Shown here: positions 1-7,508 of the stretch, piece after piece | Numbering within the stretch: position 1 is the stretch's first letter | Layout: every line of letters begins with the position of its first letter | Assembly (NCBI GenBank): GCA_028279945.1 | Contig: JANQMT010000096.1 | Span: 1 to 22,766, forward strand | Length of the DNA stretch: 22,766 nucleotides | Direction: 5' to 3' | Source of the DNA: JAKSCF01 sp028279945 | Lineage (GTDB): Bacteria > Bacillota > Clostridia > Peptostreptococcales > JAAYPU01 | Notes under the pieces: model-generated | The model's input: only the letters and a program-made list of their open reading frames with translations | What the model was told of the DNA's origin: nothing | Databases searched by the model: none | Position numbers and translations under genes: made by a program

Positions 1-34
1 ATACAATCCTTCCCAAATGGTTGTATTTTTTCAC
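1..34 (-). CDS. 5' end of a further gene of the ABC importer operon (partial, unidentified)
   Basis: Reading leftwards, a GTG codon at 34-32 opens a frame that stays open to the window edge and gives MKKYNHLGRIV. A strong SD (GAGGGGGAG) lies six bases upstream, inside the last codons of the permease gene, and the permease stop is only three bases away, so translation would be coupled. An ATP-binding subunit is the expected next gene in such operons. However, these eleven residues do not look like the usual beginning of a DppD/OppD protein, so a hydrolase or another subunit is equally possible. Too little is visible for a functional call. Confidence 0.45.
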   Translation of the reverse strand, partial: MKKYNHLGRIV

Positions 35-37
35 ATT

Positions 38-955
38 TTACTCCCCCTCATTAGACAGCATATCTTTAACGCCATCCCCTGCAAGATTAAATCCTAAAAC
101 GATGATCATAATTGCAAACGCCGGAAAGATGGATATCCACCACTGATCCGGTAAATAGCTTACACCGTTGTTAACCATTGCACCCAATGACGGAATAGGC
201 GCTTGTTCGCCCATACCCACAAAGCTCAGTGTAGCTCCTGCCAGTATTGCCCACCCCATATCCAGAGTCATTTTTGTAAAAACAGGTGCCAAACAGTTAG
301 GAAGTATTTCTTTCATCAATATATGCCATTTACCCGCACCCAGTATCTCTGCCGATTTTACATAAATCTCGTTTCTTGTTGATACAACCATGCTGTATAC
401 CATACGTGTATACCATGGCCACCATGAAACGCATAATGCCAGCATTGCATTGGTTAAATTAGGCTCCAATATAGACGATACGCAAAGTACCAATATCAAT
501 GCCGGCAAAGCCAGAAACACATCTGCAATACGCATGATTGCAGTGGATACAAATTTACCTCTCCAGTATCCTGCTATTAGGCCAAGCGTACCTCCTATGG
601 GCACCACCACAATCAATACGCCAATGCCCATGGTCAGAGCGCCTTTAAAGGCAAACATGACACGACTGAATATATCACGCCCCACTGTGTCTGTGCCCAT
701 AAGATGTTGAAGAGAGGGTGCCTTACTTGCATTGGCAAAATCTACAAAAGCACCTGCGTGTTCAGGATAGGGCGCCAGCCATTTATGAAATATTGCAATA
801 AAAGTAACAAATAGGATGATACATAATCCTACTACCGAAAGCTTGTTTAGAGAAAATTTATACCATAGCCTTCTAAATTTTTCCAAACGGTCTCGTCTAG
901 GTATGATGATATTTTCTATTACAATTTCCTCGTTTATGCTGCAGTTTTGATCCAT
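38..955 (-). CDS. ABC transporter permease, DppC/OppC type (peptide/nickel family)
   Basis: This is an inner-membrane subunit of an importer for peptides, nickel chelates or similar solutes. About 305 residues, the usual DppC length. A hydrophilic N-terminus of about 40 residues precedes the first membrane helix, followed by the typical linker (LMGTDTVGRDIFSR) and five more hydrophobic segments. The cytoplasmic EAA loop that contacts the ATPase is seen as SAEILGAGKWHILMKEILPN, followed by the characteristic LSFVGMG...PSLGAM stretch. The start is placed at the ATG at 955, one base after the stop of the upstream permease, with GGTGGTGA as SD; in-frame GTG codons at 967 and 964 are alternatives that overlap the upstream gene. 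Family assignment is secure; the substrate is not readable from the sequence. Confidence 0.93.
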   Translation of the reverse strand: MDQNCSINEEIVIENIIIPRRDRLEKFRRLWYKFSLNKLSVVGLCIILFVTFIAIFHKWLAPYPEHAGAFVDFANASKAPSLQHLMGTDTVGRDIFSRVMFAFKGALTMGIGVLIVVVPIGGTLGLIAGYWRGKFVSTAIMRIADVFLALPALILVLCVSSILEPNLTNAMLALCVSWWPWYTRMVYSMVVSTRNEIYVKSAEILGAGKWHILMKEILPNCLAPVFTKMTLDMGWAILAGATLSFVGMGEQAPIPSLGAMVNNGVSYLPDQWWISIFPAFAIMIIVLGFNLAGDGVKDMLSNEGE

Positions 956-956
956 A

Positions 957-1976
957 TCATTCACCACCCTTTGAAAATCTTATACGAGGGTCTAAAAAAG
1001 TTATCAATATATCTGTTAAAAAATTCATAATGATAAAGATGGTTCCCAGTAAAAGCACCACTGCCGAAACGGAAAATACGTCCTTATTTAACATAGCCTG
1101 AAGGCAATATCGGGATAGCCCCGGATAGTTGAATATCTGTTCTACAAGAAAAGCCCCTCCTACCATAGCCGCAATATCTAATGCCATAACAGACACAGTA
1201 GAATTAAGGGAAGGTTTCAGCAAATATTTAAACAATATTTTATTTTCCGGTATACCATAAGCGCGCTCTGCTAAAGCATATGGTTTATCCATATTCCCCG
1301 TCATACTCGAACGGGTGATGCGTGCCGCCTGACTCATCCCGCCAAAAGACAACACTACAGCCGGCATAATGATATGTTTGAAGCTATCAGCAGCGCCTTT
1401 TATATTCCCTGCTAACAGATAATCCAAAATATACATGCCGGTCACTTTATCCGGAGGTGCCATGAATTCGCTGATACGCCCTGATGAAGGCAAGATGGGT
1501 ATAATATATGCAAATAAAAGCATTACCAGTATTGCCCATAAAAACGCAGGTGAAACCACACCCAGGTAAGACAAAATTCGGATAACACCATCCTGCCATT
1601 TTCCGGAATATTTCGTTGAAAGTACCCCAAATAGTATTCCAAATATAGCCATTATAACAGCAGATAGCGCAACCAATTCCAGCGTAGCGGGAAAATAACT
1701 TTTTATATCGTCCAAAACCGGCCTTTTGGATATAATTGAAATACCCAGATCACCTTTTAAAGCATCGGTGATCCAATAATAATATTGTACATATATGGGA
1801 TCGCGAAGGTGCATTTCTACCCTGAGCGCTTCTACCGTTGCCTCAGGTGTTCTGGCACCTAATGCCAGACGAGCCGTGTCGCCGGGCATTACTCTCACAA
1901 TAATAAATACCAAAATTGACAATCCCAGTAAAACCAGCGCATATGAAAAAAATCGTTTGATTATTCTGAGTATCAC
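957..1976 (-). CDS. ABC transporter permease, DppB/OppB type
   Basis: This is the partner permease of the downstream DppC-type subunit; together they would form the membrane channel. 339 residues. The N-terminus (IIKRFFSYALVLLGLSILVF, then RVMPGD) is the hallmark start of DppB proteins. It is followed by the periplasmic-side YYYWITDALKGDLG region and five further helices. An EAA-like loop is visible around ERAYGIPENKILFKYLLKPS, and the C-terminus ends in the usual FLDPRIRF. The start codon is GTG, with SD GAAGG seven bases upstream. The downstream permease begins one base after this stop. It is separated from the binding-protein gene by 95 bases containing a hairpin, which would allow lower expression of the permeases than of the binding protein. 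Confidence 0.94.
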   Translation of the reverse strand: MILRIIKRFFSYALVLLGLSILVFIIVRVMPGDTARLALGARTPEATVEALRVEMHLRDPIYVQYYYWITDALKGDLGISIISKRPVLDDIKSYFPATLELVALSAVIMAIFGILFGVLSTKYSGKWQDGVIRILSYLGVVSPAFLWAILVMLLFAYIIPILPSSGRISEFMAPPDKVTGMYILDYLLAGNIKGAADSFKHIIMPAVVLSFGGMSQAARITRSSMTGNMDKPYALAERAYGIPENKILFKYLLKPSLNSTVSVMALDIAAMVGGAFLVEQIFNYPGLSRYCLQAMLNKDVFSVSAVVLLLGTIFIIMNFLTDILITFLDPRIRFSKGGE

Positions 1977-2009
1977 TTTTTAACCTTCTTTCCCATTTTT
2001 TCCGTTGTA

Positions 2010-2047
2010 TTATCCGAATCATCCGGTAAACCCAATGATTCGGATAA
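2010..2047 (-). promoter_or_regulatory. 13-bp intercistronic hairpin between binding-protein and permease genes
   Basis: Positions 2010-2022 and 2035-2047 are perfect inverted complements (core TATCCGAATCAT / ATGATTCGGATA) around a 12-base loop. In the leftward mRNA this stem lies 25 bases after the binding-protein stop codon and about 34 bases before the permease start. No run of T follows, so it is not a canonical terminator. Such hairpins commonly protect the upstream mRNA segment from 3' exonucleases or cause partial termination, giving more binding protein than permease. The structure is read directly; the role is inferred. Confidence 0.7.
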
Positions 2048-2071
2048 AAGTTTCTTGATTTCAGTCCAACA

Positions 2072-3769
2072 TTAGTCAGCAACCCTAAAGTCTCTAAAAT
2101 AATATTGATAACCCATTGCATAAAGGAAAGATTCTCCTTCAACATTCTTTTTAACAGCAGGCCAAACAGTTATATGGTCAGAACGGTAAGCTAAAGTTGT
2201 AGCCGCATCAAAAAGAAATGCCGTAGGACATACATCAATAAGTTTCTTCCCGATTTCTTTATATTTCTCGTTTCTTTCTTCCTGGTCTACAATAACAAGA
2301 GCGTTTGATATCATAGCATCTATCTCTTTATCTTGAAGCCATTCCATCTGTTCCCACGACCCGCATGAGTTGGAATGATACCTTGTTTTCAAAACACTTC
2401 CGGCGTCCAAATATGTAGGTGCAAAAGCTACAATAGAAGCATTGGGAGTGGTTTCAACAGTCTGAGCATCAGTCATCATGCTTGCAAAAGGTTTCCCTGT
2501 GATTTCAACATTAATACCAATTTCCGCCATACCGGCCTGGATCAACAACGCCAGCTTTTCCTGCTGCAATCCGCCTTCGGTACACCATGTGAAAGATAAG
2601 GACATCTCACCGTTTTTCAACTGGTCATAATATTTTGATTTCTTAAGCTCTTCTTTTGCCTTTATCAGGTCATACCTATATGGCATCTCAGCTTCGCTTA
2701 ATGCAGCCGCTGCCATACCCCTCACTACGGGTCCGGTAGCTTTTACGCTACCCGTATAAATATTATTTATAATCGTATCGTAATCTATAGCATAAGCCAC
2801 GGCACGACGTACGTGAACATCATCGGTAGGTGCCATTTTAGTGTTGAGCATTAAATTGGCATTTACCCCGCTTAAAAGGCTAACAACGTCCACTCCGTCC
2901 ATTGCATCCATAGACTCATTTGCTTCAGGTGTTTGAGCATCATTTGTAATGTCCAGTTCTCCGCGAGATATCATGGTACGGACAGCAGTCGCTTCCAGCC
3001 CTCCGATCAGCTTGATACTTTCGGGAGTCCCTGCTTCCCAGCCGTCCCAATAGTCTTCATATCGTTCCATAGTAAGATATTCTTCCGTCTTCATTTCTTT
3101 TACTTTATACGGCCCTGAACCGGCACCATTAACCATCAGCCATTCTTTTCCATAGTCACCGTTCTCACCATAATATCCATCAGGATTTATATTGGCACGG
3201 ACGGTTTTCTCGTCAAGAATATAAAGTCTGACAATCTTAGACGGAAAAATTCCTGATGGCGCATTTAAAGTAAATTCAACTGTATAATCGTCAATAACTT
3301 TAACCCCTTTTACAACATCGGTATAAAGATACGCAAACCCCTCGCCTATTGTAAGTAAGCGGTCCATACTGAATTTGACATCAGATGCAGTCAGGGTATT
3401 GCCGCTGTGGAATTTAACATCATCCCGTAAATGAAAAGTATAAATGGTACTGTCATCTGAAACATCCCAGCTTTTTGCCAGACTCGGACTTACCGTACCG
3501 TCGCTGTTAGGAAATGTAAGCGTGTCATACAAGTTAAGAATTGCCACCGAATCGCTGCCTTTACTACCCACACCAGGGTCGATGAAAGTTGGCCAGTCGA
3601 CACTCATAACGATAGATTCTTTTTCTCTTTGAGCATCTCCTAAAGTCGTGCCTGCCCCATCCGTATTGTCTTGGGATGAAGAAGAAGTGTCATTGGCGCA
3701 GCCTAAACTTCCTGTCAGCATAAGTGCTATTAGAACAATTGTCATCATACTCTTGAGCCACTTTTTCAT
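2072..3769 (-). CDS. Extracellular solute-binding lipoprotein, family 5 (DppA/OppA-like)
   Basis: 565 residues, the normal size for the SBP_bac_5 family that captures peptides or metal chelates for the adjacent permeases. The N-terminus has a basic start, a hydrophobic core and a cysteine at residue 24 (TGSLGC), consistent with lipid attachment at the outer face of the membrane; serine at -3 makes the lipobox slightly atypical. A Ser/Asp-rich tether follows. Family-5 signatures are clear: SLAKSWDVSDDSTIYTFHLR, then DVKFHSGNTLTASDVKFSMDR at about residues 95-140, and VRRAVAYAIDYD near the middle. The ATG start is preceded by GGAGG seven bases upstream. It is the first gene of the leftward operon and diverges from a PucR regulator, which probably controls it. 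The ligand is unknown. Confidence 0.94.
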   Translation of the reverse strand: MKKWLKSMMTIVLIALMLTGSLGCANDTSSSSQDNTDGAGTTLGDAQREKESIVMSVDWPTFIDPGVGSKGSDSVAILNLYDTLTFPNSDGTVSPSLAKSWDVSDDSTIYTFHLRDDVKFHSGNTLTASDVKFSMDRLLTIGEGFAYLYTDVVKGVKVIDDYTVEFTLNAPSGIFPSKIVRLYILDEKTVRANINPDGYYGENGDYGKEWLMVNGAGSGPYKVKEMKTEEYLTMERYEDYWDGWEAGTPESIKLIGGLEATAVRTMISRGELDITNDAQTPEANESMDAMDGVDVVSLLSGVNANLMLNTKMAPTDDVHVRRAVAYAIDYDTIINNIYTGSVKATGPVVRGMAAAALSEAEMPYRYDLIKAKEELKKSKYYDQLKNGEMSLSFTWCTEGGLQQEKLALLIQAGMAEIGINVEITGKPFASMMTDAQTVETTPNASIVAFAPTYLDAGSVLKTRYHSNSCGSWEQMEWLQDKEIDAMISNALVIVDQEERNEKYKEIGKKLIDVCPTAFLFDAATTLAYRSDHITVWPAVKKNVEGESFLYAMGYQYYFRDFRVAD

Positions 3770-3791
3770 TCTCTTTCCTCCTTATATATGA

Positions 3792-3841
3792 CTTGTATAC
3801 AAGCCTTAGTATCAGTGCTTGCTTATTAAATTAGATACTAA
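3792..3841. promoter_or_regulatory. Palindrome and inverted repeat in the leader of the binding-protein gene
   Basis: Two symmetric elements sit between the putative promoter and the SD. CTTGTATACAAG (3792-3803) is a perfect 12-bp palindrome, similar in shape to operators of FadR-type GntR regulators. TTAGTATC (3806-3813) and GATACTAA (3834-3841) are perfect inverted complements separated by 20 bases. In the leader RNA the second pair would form a hairpin, while the GCAAGC in its loop can also pair with the GCTTGT that begins the palindrome. DNA operator and RNA structure are both possible. Confidence 0.45.
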
Positions 3842-3861
3842 CACAATTCCATACAGCTTGC

Positions 3862-3870
3862 ATTATAGCA
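3862..3870 (-). promoter_or_regulatory. Candidate extended -10 promoter for the importer operon
   Basis: On the minus strand this reads TGCTATAAT, an extended -10 element (TGnTATAAT) with a perfect hexamer; no good -35 lies 17 bases upstream. It would give a leader of roughly 85 bases containing the symmetric elements described at 3792-3841. Recognised by eye only. Confidence 0.45.
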
Positions 3871-3916
3871 ACCTACAAAGTAAGCGCTCTATTTTTTGTT
3901 TTTATACACAAAAAGC

Positions 3917-3937
3917 ACGCAAGGTAACGCCTTGCGT
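3917..3937. promoter_or_regulatory. Inverted repeat ACGCAAGG-N5-CCTTGCGT, candidate operator (or terminator-like hairpin)
   Basis: A perfect 8-bp inverted repeat lies in the intergenic region between the divergent importer operon and PucR gene. Its right arm overlaps TTGCGT (3932-3937), which is exactly 17 bases from a perfect TATAAT (3955-3960), giving a candidate promoter for the plus-strand regulator gene about 70 bases from its start codon. An operator covering the -35 is the natural reading and would allow autoregulation. Short T/A runs flank it on both sides, so a hairpin terminator is the alternative, but neither flanking gene would need one here. Confidence 0.5.
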
Positions 3938-3960
3938 TTTGATATCTGCCGATATATAAT
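3932..3960 (+). promoter_or_regulatory. Candidate promoter of the first PucR gene
   Basis: TTGCGT (3932-3937), a 17-base spacer and TATAAT (3955-3960). The -10 is perfect and the -35 matches consensus only in its TTG. It is embedded in the inverted repeat at 3917-3937. Confidence 0.45.
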
Positions 3961-4030
3961 TAATATATCTTAAAAATGTTTTACTTAAAATATATATACA
4001 CAATGTCTATCCAGAGTGAGGAATATAACC

Positions 4031-5224
4031 ATGCAAATAACCGTAAGAGATTGCCTTAAACTTCCTATATTTTCTTCAGCAATTATTGCAGCCGGATCAT
4101 CCGGCCTGGACCGCTGTGTAGAAACAGTGACAACGGCAGAAATTATTTCAGAGAGTGATGAAGAATTTAAAAAGTTGGTCCGGCCCAATGAACTTACCAT
4201 TTCTGCATTTGCCTCCATAATTAATAATCCTGAACTTCAGGTTCTTACTGTGCGAAGATCAGCTGCTGCCAATGGTGCCGGGTTAGTATTGTTTTATGTG
4301 GGTATTTATTTGAAAGAGGTTTCCCAAGAGCTTTTGGATGTGGCAAACGAATTGAATTATCCCATTATTATTATCCCTCCCGATTCCGATGTTGCTTATG
4401 TGGACATGATAAGCTCTGTTATGGAATTGGTGATGAAAGAAAAGCTGTTGGACAAAACCGTAAAAGAATCCACTAATGATTTCGTTTTTGCGGTGTTAAA
4501 CAACAATCAAGTTCAGTCGGATATTATTGCTAAAAGGCTTGGGATCTGCAGCAATCATTTATGTGGTATGTGTGTCTTTTCAAGTATTTTCGGTTCAAAG
4601 GTCAGTCATCAGGTTTTGGCTTTGAGCAAACAATTTTCACGCAGCCTTAAAGATTTGGGAATCGATATGATTACCTCCGTTGTTGATAAAAAGGCGGTAT
4701 TGCTTTTGTTTTCAGATAACAAAAAAGATGCCATATTTACAGCTTTAGAAGAAGAGTTTAAAAACTTTACTGATGGTGTCAATCATTCTAAAGTGATCAT
4801 ATTTGCTTATTTCAGCAAAGCTCCTAAGGTGTCACTTAGCGACATCTATTTTGATTTTTGCAATGCCATAAAATATCTGCCTATTATTTTTCCATACAGA
4901 AACGGATTTGACAGCTTTGCAGTCCAATTTTCACTGAATTGCGCAAATATTATAAAGTACCACCAGGAATTTTTCAATGATTCCAGAATTTACTCCCTTC
5001 TTGATAGATTTGCTGATGAAGAACTGTTAAAAACACTTTCAATCTATATGCTGGACAGTAACATGAGTTCATCAACAGCTTCAAAACTTCTTTATGTACA
5101 TACAAACACCATTATTTACAGAATAAACAAAATTAAGGAAACATTAAATCTTACTCTTACCGACACTTCGGAACTGATTTCTTTATGTACTGCACTGGCA
5201 GTAAGGCGCATTTTAAAAAAATGA
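4031..5224 (+). CDS. PucR-family transcriptional regulator (short form)
   Basis: This is a DNA-binding regulator of the purine-catabolism (PucR) family, which usually activates neighbouring transport and catabolic genes in response to a nitrogenous metabolite. 397 residues. Residues 1 to about 125 form the N-terminal PucR domain (start ITVRDCLKLPIFSSAIIAAG, later VGIYLKEVSQELLDVANELNYPIIIIPP). The last 55 residues are the PucR helix-turn-helix, with the family signature YVHTNTIIYRINKIKE and a final LCTALAVRRIL. The middle is the variable linker region. The ATG at 4031 is chosen because SD-like GTGAGG lies nine bases upstream and the family N-terminus begins there; a GTG at 4016 is in frame but would lack spacing for an SD. 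It diverges from the ABC importer and ends five bases from the convergent aminopeptidase-like gene. Confidence 0.93.
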   Translation: MQITVRDCLKLPIFSSAIIAAGSSGLDRCVETVTTAEIISESDEEFKKLVRPNELTISAFASIINNPELQVLTVRRSAAANGAGLVLFYVGIYLKEVSQELLDVANELNYPIIIIPPDSDVAYVDMISSVMELVMKEKLLDKTVKESTNDFVFAVLNNNQVQSDIIAKRLGICSNHLCGMCVFSSIFGSKVSHQVLALSKQFSRSLKDLGIDMITSVVDKKAVLLLFSDNKKDAIFTALEEEFKNFTDGVNHSKVIIFAYFSKAPKVSLSDIYFDFCNAIKYLPIIFPYRNGFDSFAVQFSLNCANIIKYHQEFFNDSRIYSLLDRFADEELLKTLSIYMLDSNMSSSTASKLLYVHTNTIIYRINKIKETLNLTLTDTSELISLCTALAVRRILKK

Positions 5225-5229
5225 AAACA

Positions 5230-6171
5230 TTAATAAATGTGTTCTCCATCTTTTATGATACAAATGTCATCAAGATATACAGTTGGTTCTTTAATAATCA
5301 TATCAAAATGCATGTTACAATTCTGATTTCCCCCCATGAATAAGTTATTTCCAAAACCTAAATGAACCGTTGAAAATACCTTTTCATCAACTAAAGGATT
5401 ATTAATAATTTCAGCCAGCTTATTGGTTCCTATACCAAATTCTGCTACCTTATCAATATTCTCAGCAAAATTACTCATAAAACTTTGGAGTTTGCCTTCA
5501 TCATTTTTGATATTAACAATTTTCCCGTCTTTAATGGTTAATATTATCGGTTGCTTGGGAATTCCAACCGTACATATTACCCCATCAATAACAACTGTTC
5601 CGGTACTAACATTTTCAACCGGTGCAATCATAGCCTCTCCTGCTGGAAGATTTCCAAATGCACCAAACCCATCAAGTTTTCCTGTATCTGCAATCCCTTT
5701 TCGACCTTCAATATTGAAGGAAATATCTGTACCAAGTTGTGTTATTAACCTGATTCTCTTTGCAGCGCTCATCATGTCACTTAGATTTGTAGAAATTCTC
5801 TCTATTTCTTCATAATCTGCTCCAAAAGTTTTTTTGACAATTTCTTTTGTTATTCCCGGTAAACTTGCTATTCTGCAACCTCTATTATTTGCTTCTACTC
5901 TTGCTTTTGTATGCGTAAATGAATTTGTAGTTATCATCAAGCATACATCTGCACATTTCAGAGCTTTGTAAGCGTTTTCCGGAGGTTCTCCTCCTCTTTG
6001 ATTGTTTATTTCGACTAGCGTAGTGTCCATCCCTAGACTTCTGGATGCCTGTTCAAAATATGAAGCAAGTTCAATCTTTTCATTATCTGTTAGTATTAAA
6101 ATTTTTTCTCCGGCCTTTACTCCCATACAAGTTATAAAAACTTTTTTAGCTATTTCAACTATGTTTTCCAT
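5230..6171 (-). CDS. Aminopeptidase T / NicX-like metalloenzyme (COG2309 family)
   Basis: 313 residues resembling the COG2309 group, which includes M29 aminopeptidases and the mononuclear-iron 2,5-dihydroxypyridine dioxygenase NicX. Family features are the central block ADVCLMITTNSFTHTKARVEA (about 74-94 counted from this start) with slPGIT after it, NLPAGEA plus PVE (about 174-185), and near the C-terminus a His followed by GFGNN (about 270) and an HFD triplet (about 288-290). The His plus His-x-Asp arrangement recalls metal ligands in NicX-type enzymes. The ATG at 6171 starts one base after the permease stop and has AGGTG just upstream; a longer TTG-type start at 6201 would overlap the permease. 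Function could be peptide/amide hydrolysis or ring cleavage; context with a nucleobase-type permease and DUF917 favours a small nitrogenous substrate. Confidence 0.8.
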   Translation of the reverse strand: MENIVEIAKKVFITCMGVKAGEKILILTDNEKIELASYFEQASRSLGMDTTLVEINNQRGGEPPENAYKALKCADVCLMITTNSFTHTKARVEANNRGCRIASLPGITKEIVKKTFGADYEEIERISTNLSDMMSAAKRIRLITQLGTDISFNIEGRKGIADTGKLDGFGAFGNLPAGEAMIAPVENVSTGTVVIDGVICTVGIPKQPIILTIKDGKIVNIKNDEGKLQSFMSNFAENIDKVAEFGIGTNKLAEIINNPLVDEKVFSTVHLGFGNNLFMGGNQNCNMHFDMIIKEPTVYLDDICIIKDGEHIY

Positions 6172-6172
6172 T

Positions 6173-7483
6173 TTACACCTCTTTATTTGCATTATTAACA
6201 TTTGATTTTTTATTAAATAATGAAAAGAAAATGAAGTAACTTACGCAGGAGATGACGATTGCATTTATGGATGGTATAAGCACTGTGGGGAACTTTATTG
6301 CTACAACGGCACCAATACTCCATGCAAGGAAGCCGGCTAAATTAAATCCATTAACAGGATTCCAATTTTCAATCTTACCTTTTCTTATCCCCCAGTAATC
6401 CATAATGGTAACACCAGCAATTGGTGGAATGAATGTTCCAAGAATATTTAAGAATCCACTGAAATAGTTCAATGCCCCAAACACTGCTAAAAGTGTTCCC
6501 ACCACACCAACAATGAAGCACGATAGTGAGCGTTTATTATTTTGCATTTTAGCTATATTTAGTAATGCAAAGCCGGCAGTATAAGCGTTTGATACATTTG
6601 TAGTCCATGTAGCCAATATAAGTACCAGCAACCCCAAAATTGGAGCTCCCACACTTGACAACATATTTACTATGCTTGTATTATCCATACCCAAAGACCC
6701 TGCATTGATGGCTAATATTGAACCAACAATCAAAGCCCCTATACCTGCAGGTAATACCCCTACTATTACCGAAAGTGCAGTTTCTTTTCTGTTCTTACAA
6801 TACCTTGTAATATCTCCGGCAAGCACTCCACCTGCTGCAAATCCACCTACTGCAATACCTATTCCTGCAATTAGCGGCATCGGATTTACAGGTTGGAATT
6901 CAATTATTTTTTGATATGCTTCCGGTTTACTTAATATATTAATGACTGCATACACCAATATGAATGCCATAGCCGGTACTGACACTAAATTTAATACTTT
7001 CATTAAGCCAAATCCATAAACTGCTGTAATAGTCATTATAGCTCCCCATATTATCATAGACGCACTTACCGGAAATAATATTCCATACCGTTCAAGTAAA
7101 CCACTAAATGCCGCACCACATATTGCAGTTTGAAAAGCAAACCAACTGGTAAAACAAAATACGATTACTGTTGAAGCAACATAACTTGAACCTTTTTTAC
7201 CAAATGCTCCTTCAAATGTCACCACAGAAGGAACTCCCAGATCCTCTGACTGCATTGCCATGAATACCATATATCCAACAACTATCAAATAACCTATTAC
7301 CATCGCAACAACTGAACTTTTAAAACCCAATCCATTTGTGATAAATGCTCCCACCATTAACGCCGGCACGCAAATAACTCCACCGGCCCAAATCAATACA
7401 ATACTCTTCCAATCCTTTTTGTCTTCCGGTCTTACTTGGCTCAATCCTTGTTGTTCAATTATAATATGTTTTTTATTGCTCAT
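6173..7483 (-). CDS. NCS1-family permease (cytosine/purine/allantoin/hydantoin type, CodB-like)
   Basis: This is a secondary transporter for a nucleobase or related ring compound in the cytoplasmic membrane. 436 residues with about twelve hydrophobic segments. CodB-like markers are visible: GGVLAGDITRYCKNR around residues 218-232, TNVSNAYTAGFALLN around 295-309, and FIPPIAGVTIMDYWGIRKG around 351-369, where the DYW and the preceding glycine-rich helix are diagnostic. The ATG is preceded by GGAGG eight bases upstream. It follows the DUF917 gene by 25 bases and precedes the NicX/aminopeptidase-like gene by one base, so the three are almost certainly co-transcribed. Cytosine deaminase is absent from the window, so cytosine itself is not specifically supported; a cyclic amide or hydantoin-like solute fits the neighbours better. 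Confidence 0.9.
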   Translation of the reverse strand: MSNKKHIIIEQQGLSQVRPEDKKDWKSIVLIWAGGVICVPALMVGAFITNGLGFKSSVVAMVIGYLIVVGYMVFMAMQSEDLGVPSVVTFEGAFGKKGSSYVASTVIVFCFTSWFAFQTAICGAAFSGLLERYGILFPVSASMIIWGAIMTITAVYGFGLMKVLNLVSVPAMAFILVYAVINILSKPEAYQKIIEFQPVNPMPLIAGIGIAVGGFAAGGVLAGDITRYCKNRKETALSVIVGVLPAGIGALIVGSILAINAGSLGMDNTSIVNMLSSVGAPILGLLVLILATWTTNVSNAYTAGFALLNIAKMQNNKRSLSCFIVGVVGTLLAVFGALNYFSGFLNILGTFIPPIAGVTIMDYWGIRKGKIENWNPVNGFNLAGFLAWSIGAVVAIKFPTVLIPSINAIVISCVSYFIFFSLFNKKSNVNNANKEV

Positions 7484-7508
7484 GACTTTATCCTCCCTAT
7501 AGGGTATT

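Noticed and set aside
1843..2145. 100-codon minus-strand frame spanning the gap between binding protein and permease
   Set aside because: It overlaps both well-supported genes out of frame and covers the intercistronic hairpin; its translation looks non-protein-like.
3917..3937. Reading the ACGCAAGG inverted repeat as a simple terminator
   Set aside because: It lies between two divergent starts, where no transcript needs to end, and it overlaps a well-spaced promoter; operator is the better reading, though not proven.
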